Source of the DNA: Andrena cerasifolii | Taxonomy: Eukaryota; Arthropoda; Insecta; Hymenoptera; Andrenidae | Assembly (NCBI RefSeq): GCF_050908995.1 | Contig: NC_135118.1 | Location: 2,976,001-3,040,000 of the forward strand | Length of the DNA: 64,000 nucleotides | Direction: 5' to 3' | Shown here: piece by piece, positions 57,301 to 64,000 of the stretch | How positions within the stretch are numbered: the stretch's first letter is position 1 | Layout: each line of letters begins with the position of its first letter | Translations under genes and position numbers: made by a program | Notes under the pieces: model-generated | The model's input: the letters and a program-made list of their open reading frames with translations, nothing else | The model's database searches: none | What the model was told of the DNA's origin: nothing

Positions 57301-60300
57301 GTGGTTTATTTTGATTTCTTAAGGTAATCACACTGTTCTATAATTTCAACCGTGCTGAATAAACCCACAGCGAGTCCTGTTAGCGATCTTTTATTAAACG
57401 AACAGAATTTTCTCATCGGACGTAATACTTAAACCACCACGCGTGAAAGGTGTTCTTGTATCTAATATTATTTTTCAAACATTAGGGGAGCACAGAACGC
57501 AATTGCCGTCGTCAAATGAGCCACGAAGAAACTCGATGGCAAAACGAGTTCAAAGACTTGATATGGCTGGAGTTACAGGCGCACCATGCTGATTGCAGTC
57601 CGATGGTTCAAGACGAGTACTTGTGTAAGCAACGCGAAGCTGTGGAGGGTTTACTTAAAGAAATAATGGAGTACAGGTGAGTTGTCGAAGAATTTATTAC
57701 GCTCCTAAAAATAGAATATGATTAAAATAGAATAGCATTCTATTCAATTACAGATACGATCCTATCGCGAGCGTAAAGGAGAACAATGCACCTTGGATCA
57801 ATGTGAGCGACACGTGCATCGATCGAATAACAAATTCTGGCTCAAGTCCAAGTATAGAACTAGGTATTTGTCCAGGCTGCCTTTCAATGTACTGCAGAGC
57901 CTGTGCCCGAGCACAAGGCGAATCGTTGCAGCAAGTAGAAGGCCTATTAGCCAGGTTGGAAGCAGCGGAAGCGCTCTATCCTTCGTCGCACGCTTTGGCC
58001 GCGCATTATCCCCTCTACAAAAGCGCAGAGTTTACTGGCAGAGTAAAAGCAATGTGTCTTTGGTATAACATGACCAAACATCATAGACTTAAGTTACAAA
58101 TATTGGGCAGGTTACTCATGATGTTGCATACTAAGAAGAAACACGACGAAACTGGAGATTCTGGGATAAGGTACGAGGAATATCGATGTTGACACTTCGG
58201 GTGACGTTGGCGTGTTTTCACGCCGAGGCACTTCCACATTGTGTGCGGTTTTTCACTCCCATGCCACTCAAAATGTTAACCGGCTTGCGGAGTAAAGGCT
58301 GGATTTCCTGGCCGCGGCGGCCGGCGCCGGTCCCATTACCGCAACGAAGATACAGTTGCATACTTCTCCATTGCACCGCGGCCGATCGCGGCTAGAAAAT
58401 CCAGCCTTAAGCGGGGAAGCTACTGTGAATTTTTTTTCTTCCGATTTTTCTTTTTGTGCATTTTCATAATATTTGGGGGCTCAAAAATATACCTGCATAA
58501 TTTTAAAGTGGGTCTCGAAAAAATTCTGGGAGTTACGGAAGCTTTTGTATAAATAGCGTAGCGCTCAGAATCGAGTGCACGCATGCGAACTCTTCCACGT
58601 CAAAACGCATAAGCCGTCTAAAATCGAGAGACTTTCGGATATGTATGCATAACTTCCGAAAAACAATAGTTTCTTAACTGAAACTTTTTTTTTAAGTAGT
58701 TCATAATACTATGTAAAGATAGTGAAAAAACTGGAAATCTTCATCAAGCCGTTGACTTGTAAAACAATCCACAAAATGTACACATTTTCCGAGGGTTCAA
58801 ACGGGTATACCCCTTTAACTCGAGTCTGACTCGAGGTAACATTTTTCTTCATAACTTAAGAGCCAGGCATCGTATTAACATGAGCCAAAGTTGAAATTAA
58901 AGTAAAGAACTACTTTTTAGTCAAATTAACCATACTAATGGAATTCCTTTTTTGCAAAGTTCGTCCAAAGACGTTGTAAACGAAAGTGATGGTTTTGTAC
59001 GTTTACAAAGAATCCAAAGAACAGTCACTAGTTACGTAGATTAAAAGTAAGAATCTGTGACCTTGTAGCAAAATTCTAAAGGACGTAAATCTCGAAATCT
59101 TGGGTTTACTTATGTGAAACTCATAAGGAAAGATCACGAAACAGGAAATTCAAAAAATTTTGAGACTTTGTGAATACGTAGGGGATTTCCACCTGATTGC
59201 AATTCACCCGTTAAATTCTGGCTATTTTCCGATTTTGTGTTATAACTCGCGAACTGTAAGAACTGTAAGTTACCAAATGATAGATCTAATTAAAAGAAGT
59301 AACTTTTGTCTCGAAACTTTTTTTCTATCTCTTACAGATTGCGAGTTACAAAATAAAATCGGAAAATAGCCGAATTTTCAGGGGTTAATTTCACCCCCTT
59401 ATTGTAAATTTGGGCAGCGAAAAAAATGCGTTGCAATCAGGAGGAAATCCCTACATATTCATAAAGTTTCAGATTTTTTTTTAATTTCCGGTTTCGGGAT
59501 CTTCCCTTGTCAGTTTCTGTTTTTGCGATTACCACAAATTTCAAATCAGCATCCTCAAAAATTATTATATAACCTCGAAGTAAATGTTTTCCTGCGCAGC
59601 AAGAATTAGTCCATTTTGGTAGCGAGTTGTGGCACTATATAGGTCCGCAAGCCGGTTAACGCGACAAGACGTTGTGCATTAAAAACAAATCGTTTCATTT
59701 CAGTTCACGATCTTCAGACACGGTCGATTCCATGGAGCAGCGACAAAGTATGGTGCGGTTCGAGGTCTCGAATCAACAAGAAGAATGTACCAGTCCATCA
59801 GACAGTAATAATAGTAATAATTCTTCTGTTGGTTTGTCTTTTGTACAATCATGGCCACCTACACCAGAATCCTCGTTCACGTGCATGGAGGATGAAAGGG
59901 CGGAGCGACTGGACTTCTATTTAGTCGAGTTCGATCGACATGCCTATAGGTGGGTCTTGGAGGATCATTATAAAATTTTCACCAGTTCCATCGACTTACG
60001 ATTGCCCACTTACGTTTTGCTTATATTCAGGAAGTATATCGAGGACGTATTGAAAACCAGAGGCCTCGGGAAAAGTTTAAATTTTCTAGAGAGGTTGCAT
60101 ACTTCTATTTTAAGGAAAGCAAGACTGACGTTAGAAAAAACTGATATAAGTGTAAGTAATTCTGTAAACGAAGAATACGAAGGTGACGAAGAGCTACGTC
60201 GGTACGGTGTGTGGAGTCCCGAGGCAAGGGAATTAAATCTTCCATCGTATAGGTAGAAGCATAGAGTAATGTATATCGTATTGATATTAAGGCTGTTCGA

Positions 60301-60833
60301 GTACTCAGAAAAAGCGAGCCGAGCCGAGCCGAGTACCCGTAAAAATCGAGTGGCTCGAAAGAACCGAGCGGCTTGATGAATATTTTAACGGCATGGACCC
60401 TTTTTGTCTCTCTAGATGTTCGTTCCGGTCTTTGTTATATAGTCGGTCGGGTGAAATCTATGGTGAAAATTTAGTTGAATAAGTGCTAGTTATTGTTAAC
60501 GCTATTGGGATTTTTTTTTGTCCCGTTTATATTATAATAATAATAATAATAAAACCAAGTAGCTCGAATACACTTGGAGCAGATCGAAATTTTCGAGCAA
60601 ACCGACTGTGTCGAGTACCTTGAAGCTTGAAGCTTGAACGTTTCGGGCAATGCGAATATTTCGAATATTTTAGGTTACGTTTATCTACGGGAATGTAAAT
60701 AATGGTTCTCAATAAGTAATGTGAATAATTAAAATGGAAGCTGTAATTGGAAATATTCTGTAACTTTTGAAAATGAGTACTAAATTCAAGTCTTTCTCTT
60801 CTTTCATTTTTTTTTGTGTATTTATGAACGTAT

Positions 60834-60864
<31 letters not shown>

Positions 60865-63800
60865 CAATGGGAATACCCTTTAGTATACAAAACATATTAA
60901 CTAGTGCAAAGAGAAATGAGTCTGGTAACTTATTCTAATAACCTAAGCATATGTGCTTACGCATCGGTGACAGTTATTCGAAGAGTCGACTGAGCAATTT
61001 GTGCCGGAATGAATCACACGATATAGAGAACACATCAATATCAGTGAGATATTGTTTCGCCGCATACATAGCTCTATTGATGGCATCAGCTGTGTAGTTA
61101 AAGTACCCAGGTACTTTAGACACAAACAGGGGTCTGGAGCGCAGATGCCGTTGTGGGGCGTGAAAGCGTACTGTTGCCAAGAGCTCCGGGCAGTCAATTT
61201 GACTGTGTATTAACTTATAAAGGAACAACAGATTGGAAACAAGCCTCCGATCACTAAGGGTAGCATTCCTTGTTGTCCGAAGTGCCGGACCACAGTCATG
61301 GTCATTGAACGCATTGGGCAACCTGAAGCTCTTGAAGCCAGTCTCAAAAATTTATGTTGAACCCTTTCGACAAGGCTTATGTATAGCTTATATCTTGGGT
61401 TCCAGACCACCGAGGCATGATCCAACAGCGGTCTAACAAGTGACACATATAAGAGCTTTAGTGACTCAACCCTTCTGAAATGCCTGCCAAACCTTGCAAT
61501 GAAGCCAAGGGTTTTCATCGCTTTACTGGTCATTGACCTACAGTGGCTTCGAAAATCAAGGCCCGACGCTATCATAACACCGAGGTCATTAACTTCAGAG
61601 ACCTCGACCAGGGGGGTGTCGCTCAACCGATAAGTCCATGCCACAGCACTGACAGCCCTATGGGCCCTCATAAAAACACACTTGGCAGTGTTTAACTGCA
61701 TCTTGCTGGCGGTGCACCACCGCTCGAATCCACACAGGTCATCCTGAAGTTTCTCCGCGTCCTGACCGTCACGAATAGTTCGGAAGACTTTCAGATCATC
61801 CGCATAAAGTAAAAATTTACTATTCCGGAAAATGTCTCTAAGGTCGTTAATGAACAGAAGAAAGAGAAGAGGTCCAAGCTTACAGTAACAGGAGCAGATA
61901 GATGGTTCTGGACCCTGACTACCTGCACCCTGCCCATCAAATAAGACTCAATCCAGGAAAGCAGCGGGCCACCGAAGCCTATCGAAATTAATTTATTAAT
62001 CCGGATACCGTGGTCATCCGTATCAAAAGCCTTACGAAAATCCGTGTACACGGTATCCACTTGAAGACCATTATCAAGGGCAGCAGAGACAAAACAGTAT
62101 TACACCGCCAAAATTGTTGCTGTTGATCTCCCAGGGACAAATCCATGTTGCTCCTCGCAGATGATATTAGATAGGAGAGGTGTAATTTTCTCAGTTACGA
62201 TGTCCTCAAACACCTTCGACAGAGATGATAATTTACAGATTGGCCTGTAATTTCTAACATCAGAGCGGTTTCCCGCCTTAAATACTGGGGTGACAAGACT
62301 GCTTTTCCAGACAGTGGGAAAGACTCCTCTAATTAGCGAAGAGTTAAAAATATGCTAGAGAGGCTTAGAGAGGATAAAGCAGCATTCTTTTAATAACCGA
62401 GGAGGGATTCCATCCAAGCCCGGGCTCTTATTCGCATCAAGAGAATTGAGCTTACTATAAATTTCGCTGATATCGATGGGTAACGTATGTATGTTTACTC
62501 CACCGTTGGAGATCGCAGCCGGATCCACGGCCGGCCCCACTCCCGACGGAGGAATATACACAGAACCAAAAAAGACGGCAAAAAGGTCAGCAACCGCCGA
62601 AGGTGGTGCAGCTGAGGTCTGCTCCAGTTCCATATTACATGGAATCCCCTGACACCCACGCTTAGTATTGACAAACGTCCAGAAGCTACTGACATCTTCC
62701 AAAACAGAGCTCTCGACACCATCCATATATACACGGTGATCGCGGTCCATGTTAACCTTACACTGCGCACGGAGTGAAGAGAAGTTCAAATAATCACTGT
62801 ATGCCCCTGATTGCTTATACACCTTATGCGTCCTCTTCTTAGCCCTAATAAGGTATCTCAACCCAGGGGAAAACCACTTCGGATATGTGGACCGTGGCAC
62901 CGATATAACTGGCACGAAAGCATTTATGGCTATATTAATATGGCCGTATAGGCAATCAAGGGCTATACTTGGATCAGTGCCTCCGGTTAGCGAGTCCCAG
63001 TCGACCGAATTATCTTGACTTTAAACAAGGGGATTCCTCATCCTGGGGAAGTCCCCTTGTTTAACGTCAAGATATGTAAAGTTATCCCCAGACAACACAG
63101 TTTCGGTGAACAATCCTATAAACCCTGTGTAAAGGGGTGGGTGGTACGCATCCGGTAAAATTAAGGCATCAGTAACCAAATCAACAATTACATTGGAGTG
63201 ACTAAGAAAGATAAGGTCGAGCATGCCATCGAACGAATTGAAGACCGTATCCATTTGAGCCAAGCTGCAATAATTCAAACACCCAAGAAGAAGGAGGATA
63301 TATTTCTTTTCTTCTTACTTTTTTCTTCGCAACCTAAAATATTCGAAACATTCGTATTGTCCGAAACGTTCAAGTCCAAGCTTCAAGCTACTCGACAAAA
63401 AAAATTCGAGTTTCTTGGTTCTTTGGGGCCGCTCGAAATAAAAATCGAGCTAGTCGGTTTTATCGAGCCGATCGGTTCTTTCGAGCTACTCGTTTTTTAC
63501 GGGTACTCGCCTCGGCTCGGGAACCGAGTCTCGGCTCGGCCCGAACTTCAAGCTACTCGGATATTCGAGTACTCGAACAGCCTTAATTGATATCTTGTTT
63601 CTTCATTCCTGTGTTCACTAACGAAACATTCTTTTAGAGCTGCTTTCGTGTTCCTCTCGCGAGTACCATTGGACGTCGTGCACGAATTTTTGAGAATGAG
63701 ATTAGAGCAGAAACCAGAACAACCCAGTCCTTTGTCTGTCCGACAACTTATGCGAGAGCTTAGGGAGGGCCTTAGAATCGCGTGTATCCATCGCGACAGG

Positions 63801-64000
63801 TTTGCCGCCCATTCTTGCGCAGCTATCGCCAGCGATGACAGCAGCTGCGAATCACTGTTCCAAGAGGACGTGAAAGATTTTGATGAGAGTCTGAAAGCCG
63901 TTTTCGAAGTGTACCTGGACTACCTGCAACAATGGGTCGACATGGTGCAGCACGATAGCTTTCACAAGAACTTAATTATGGACGAATGGATATTCGTTAA
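45227..64000 (+). CDS. Mekk1: MEKK4/MAP3K4 orthologue, N-terminal part, runs off the right edge
   Basis: Exons 45227-45306, 47649-47783, 55401-55680, 55783-55974, 57486-57676, 57754-58170, 59704-60252 and 63638-64000 join in consistent phase to about 735 residues. MEKK4 landmarks in order are an acidic Ser/Asp N-terminus, YGQTPPRTR, the helical segment with LIWLELQAHHAD, then ALYPSSHALAAHYPLYKSAEF with VKAMCLWYNMTKHH, and finally RVPLDVVHEFLRMRLEQKP. These align with the region before the kinase in vertebrate MAP3K4. The kinase domain is not in this window. MEKK4 phosphorylates MAP2Ks feeding p38 and JNK in stress responses; the N-terminal half is regulatory. The family is about 1500 residues long, so roughly half is present. 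Confidence 0.92.
46290..46552. mobile_element. 263-bp hAT-type MITE in Mekk1 intron 1
   Basis: cagggccgttcctgg and ccaggaacggccctg are perfect inverted ends, with a perfect 8-bp duplication cgtgttgt (46282-46289, 46553-46560). Both ends also carry ggccgccca words. Confidence 0.92.
46936..47321. repeat. Two-copy tandem duplication, 193-bp unit
   Basis: Both copies begin aacataaacaaatacaaagt and end near ttacaaacgacttcttcccg; they start at 46936 and 47129 and differ at only a few positions. It lies in Mekk1 intron 1, about 330 bp before exon 2. High identity points to a recent duplication. Confidence 0.88.
47649..47783 (+). CDS. Mekk1: Mekk1 exon 2 with the YGxxPPxT motif
   Basis: The exon lies between acceptor gcttttgcag and donor gtaagt. 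It encodes KKGSSSPTSEFDESIQ, then AMCDIYGQTPPRTRLNRKKR, then NMKQKLN. This matches the NLYGTSPPSTP-type conserved N-terminal motif of MAP3K4. It enters with one base (phase 2 from exon 1) and leaves with two. The other frames close quickly or lack MEKK4 similarity. Confidence 0.8.
47784..48864. other. Start of the large Mekk1 intron 2, unassigned
   Basis: No gene or bounded repeat. It includes a G-rich run near 48130. Confidence 0.4.
48865..49893. mobile_element. 1.03-kb foldback element
   Basis: Arms such as tttggcaaaacgtgcggcg (49311) and cgccgcacgttttgccaaac (49405), and tttcgagaaattcgattttg (48953) with its complement near 49762, pair along the full length around a GC-rich loop at about 49.36 kb. 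Terminal sequences have decayed. Open frames on both strands here are arm sequence. Confidence 0.75.
50981..51494. mobile_element. TTAA MITE family 1, 3'-truncated copy
   Basis: TTAA (50977-50980) then ggggttatgcctagtc, and arm sequence as in 2547-3112. The second arm stops at about 51494 (ttttagataatc), losing the terminal part. Confidence 0.78.
51892..52175. mobile_element. 284-bp TTAA MITE, ggtatactg family, copy 2
   Basis: TTAA (51888-51891, 52176-52179) and ends as in 36814-37096. The two copies align without large gaps. The hairpin words ggggtcgtggcagacccc and ggggtcatgagcgacccc are kept. Confidence 0.85.
52484..53963. other. Mekk1 intron 2, unassigned part
   Basis: The open frame 52804-53142 gives 112 hydrophobic residues that match no family I know and lacks splice support. 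It could be a decayed transposon or receptor fragment; I do not call it a gene. Confidence 0.35.
53972..55299. mobile_element. hAT-type element carrying a tandem array
   Basis: Ends cagcggcggatttaatggg and cttaaacccgccattg are imperfect inverted repeats; 8-bp flanks cattcacg (53964-53971) and cattcagg (55300-55307) match at 7 of 8. The interior is almost entirely a tandem array. It ends about 100 bp before Mekk1 exon 3. Confidence 0.8.
54030..55258. repeat. About nine-copy tandem array, 137-bp unit
   Basis: The unit runs gggcccctacccagaagggc, then ctatcttcaaaaaag and tagcccgtttttagtaaa. Unit starts lie at about 54148, 54283, 54421, 54560, 54699, 54834, 54970, 55110 and 55247. Copies differ by small indels. 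The open frames at 53997-55123 are repeat translation, not genes. Confidence 0.92.
55401..55680 (+). CDS. Mekk1: Mekk1 exon 3
   Basis: The chosen acceptor is tatcaatttccag at 55400 and the donor gtacag at 55681; the exon is one base plus 93 codons. The product is charged and low in conservation, starting DAKSLEKDTPSKLTIRRRN and ending YQVSTPNHMK. Two other AG sites in the same phase, ending at 55351 (ccaatag) and 55369 (caccag), would add 17 or 11 residues. I prefer 55400 for its pyrimidine tract. A hAT element ends only about 100 bp upstream. Confidence 0.8.
55783..55974 (+). CDS. Mekk1: Mekk1 exon 4
   Basis: The exon is 64 codons, phase 0, from acceptor gtgtttacag to donor gtacgt. It runs from IETRNRFRCLRSKPVDVEEK to EIFHDTFSFLIRL. 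The C-terminal helix corresponds to the DRLKFFETLRLLLKL segment of MAP3K4. The upstream intron is only 102 bp. Confidence 0.9.
56160..57042. mobile_element. 0.88-kb TTAA-like element in Mekk1 intron 4
   Basis: taagggggtattctggtctg on the left and cagaccagaataccccctta on the right are near-perfect inverted ends. The right flank is cttaatt, the left gtaa, so one TTAA has decayed. Unlike the other families, most of the interior is not palindromic. Minus-strand frame 56486-56875 has no recognised domain. Confidence 0.72.
57486..57676 (+). CDS. Mekk1: Mekk1 exon 5
   Basis: The exon is 63 codons plus two bases, from acceptor caaacattag to donor gtgagt. It contains NEFKDLIWLELQAHHADCSP and ends EAVEGLLKEIMEY. 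The IWLELQAxHA core is a hallmark of MEKK4 proteins. Confidence 0.93.
57754..58170 (+). CDS. Mekk1: Mekk1 exon 6
   Basis: The exon is 139 amino acids, between acceptor tcaattacag and donor gtacga. It contains a Cys cluster (CPGCLSMYCRACAR), the conserved ALYPSSHALAAHYPLY stretch and VKAMCLWYNMTKHHRLKLQI. The Cys-rich stretch is not prominent in vertebrate MAP3K4 and could be an arthropod feature. The upstream intron is 77 bp. Confidence 0.93.
58293..58409. mobile_element. Short GC-rich MITE in Mekk1 intron 6
   Basis: taaaggctggatttcctggc on the left and gctagaaaatccagcctta on the right are inverted. About 117 bp, GC-rich, with ggccgcgg-type words. No clean target duplication. Confidence 0.65.
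58613..58814. mobile_element. Half copy of the 720-bp TTAA palindrome
   Basis: Sequence from gtctaaaatcgagagacttt to gttcaaacgggtatacccc matches the right arm of 29461-30180 and ends at TTAA (58815-58818). The left arm is missing, so this copy can no longer fold back. Confidence 0.82.
59115..59520. repeat. Copy of the 26.85-27.29 kb palindrome
   Basis: aggaaattcaaaaaattttg, then gattttgtgttataactcgc and aaatcggaaaatagccgaat, match the repeat inside 26101-27361 in the same order. It sits in Mekk1 intron 6, just before exon 7. Confidence 0.78.
59704..60252 (+). CDS. Mekk1: Mekk1 exon 7
   Basis: The exon is 183 amino acids, from acceptor gtttcatttcag to an AG|gtagaa donor; phase 2 continues into exon 8. 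A Ser/Asn-rich stretch is followed by a SWPPTPESSF motif, then helices matching the FSRHCLTSIYRPFVDKAL and KLMDGSLQRARIAL region of MAP3K4. The donor lies 27 bp upstream of the hAT target duplication. Confidence 0.92.
61210..61701 (-). pseudogene. LINE RT thumb and C-terminal fragment
   Basis: Starts MQLNTAKC (after YADD) and contains EVNDLGVMIASGLDFRSHC and LLYVSLVRPLLDHASVVWNP, typical of the RT C-terminal region in arthropod non-LTR elements. It continues the polyprotein read through YADD; the start Met is not a true start. A further frame, 60974-61321, continues after another shift. Confidence 0.85.
61702..62060 (-). pseudogene. LINE RT palm fragments with YADD
   Basis: VYTDFRKAFDTDDHGI is RT motif A (F-xKAFD). 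A shift in frame follows, then FLLYADDLKVFRTI, the catalytic YADD motif, is read from about 61811. Catalytic Asp residues are kept, but the reading frame is broken between them. Confidence 0.82.
62355..62915 (-). pseudogene. LINE pre-RT and RT N-terminal fragment
   Basis: About 186 residues. YPKWFSPGLRYLIRAKKRTH is the typical linker after the endonuclease, and LDANKSPGLDGIPPRLLKEC is RT motif 1 (K-SPG-DGIP). The frame closes at 62355, before the catalytic palm motifs. Confidence 0.85.
63021..63278 (-). pseudogene. LINE endonuclease C-terminal fragment
   Basis: Residues include FNSFDGMLDLIFLSHSNV and LPDAYHPPL, matching the LDL(V/I)F and D-x-HxPL motifs at the end of the APE-type endonuclease of non-LTR retrotransposons. 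The N-terminal catalytic part is absent. Confidence 0.72.
63638..64000 (+). CDS. Mekk1: Mekk1 exon 8, truncated by the window edge
   Basis: The acceptor is cattcttttag. The product starts AAFVFLSRVPLDVVHEFLRM and runs to the right edge through VYLDYLQQWVDMVQ and MDEWIFV. It aligns to FLVLCRVLLNVIHECLKLRLEQ and YFDYMRSWIQML of MAP3K4. The exon is open at 64000. Confidence 0.93.

Larger units (their letters stand above)
60836..63295 (-). mobile_element. 5'-truncated non-LTR retrotransposon (LINE)
   Basis: Minus-strand fragments in order give the end of an endonuclease domain, a linker and a reverse transcriptase. The 3' end (low coordinates) is an att/taa trinucleotide run (60836-60863), as found in some non-LTR clades. 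The 5' end stops inside the endonuclease. Clade assignment (Jockey or I-like) is a guess. Frame breaks make it dead. Confidence 0.82.
60288..63585. mobile_element. hAT-type element split by a retrotransposon
   Basis: taaggctgttcgagtactc on the left and gagtactcgaacagcctta on the right are perfect inverted ends. A perfect 8-bp duplication attgatat lies at 60280-60287 and 63586-63593. Both arms have many gagccgag/ctcggctc words. The middle is occupied by a minus-strand non-LTR element. It fills Mekk1 intron 7 almost exactly. Confidence 0.9.

Overview
This is animal nuclear DNA, almost certainly from an insect and probably a hymenopteran (ant, bee or wasp). It carries two conserved multi-exon genes on the + strand, split by introns, in an AT-rich background full of short palindromic transposable elements. 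The two protein families fix it as an arthropod. The order-level guess is an inference from protein similarity and genome style, not a search result.

Gene 1 is Moesin (Moe), the single insect ezrin/radixin/moesin protein. Seven exons (30590-40835) encode about 508 residues, from the end of FERM lobe F1 to the C-terminal actin-binding tail. The start codon and about the first 65 residues are not seen and probably lie left of the window, so positions 1-30589 look like one very large Moe intron. A long 3' UTR may run to about 44.16 kb.

Gene 2 is the MEKK4/MAP3K4 orthologue (Drosophila Mekk1), starting about 1 kb beyond the probable Moe 3' end. Eight exons (45227 to the right edge) give about 735 residues of the non-kinase N-terminal part. 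The kinase domain would lie beyond 64000. Exons 1 and 2 are short and were found by matching splice phase and the conserved YGxxPPxT motif. Moesin links cortical actin to the plasma membrane and MEKK4 feeds stress signals to p38/JNK. Nothing suggests they work together; they are simply neighbours.

The introns hold the other content. (1) Foldback MITEs bounded by TTAA, including four chained end to end at 5.6-8.0 kb. (2) hAT-type elements with 8-bp target duplications (36.2, 38.1-40.2, 44.3, 46.3, 60.3-63.6 kb perfect; 23.2, 50.1-52.5, 54.0-55.3 kb imperfect). (3) TA-flanked mariner-type MITEs, including two 1.16-kb foldbacks either side of a Moe exon. (4) A SINE with a 5S rRNA-derived head at 20.3 kb, with a 16-bp target duplication, and a second 5S-like head at 27.6 kb. 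(5) A broken non-LTR retrotransposon inside a hAT element in Mekk1 intron 7. (6) Two transposon-borne tandem arrays (about 30-bp units at 10.5 kb and about 137-bp units at 54-55.3 kb). I found no tRNA gene, CRISPR array or operon, and no sign of an undescribed multi-gene system. The novelty lies in the architecture of the repeats.
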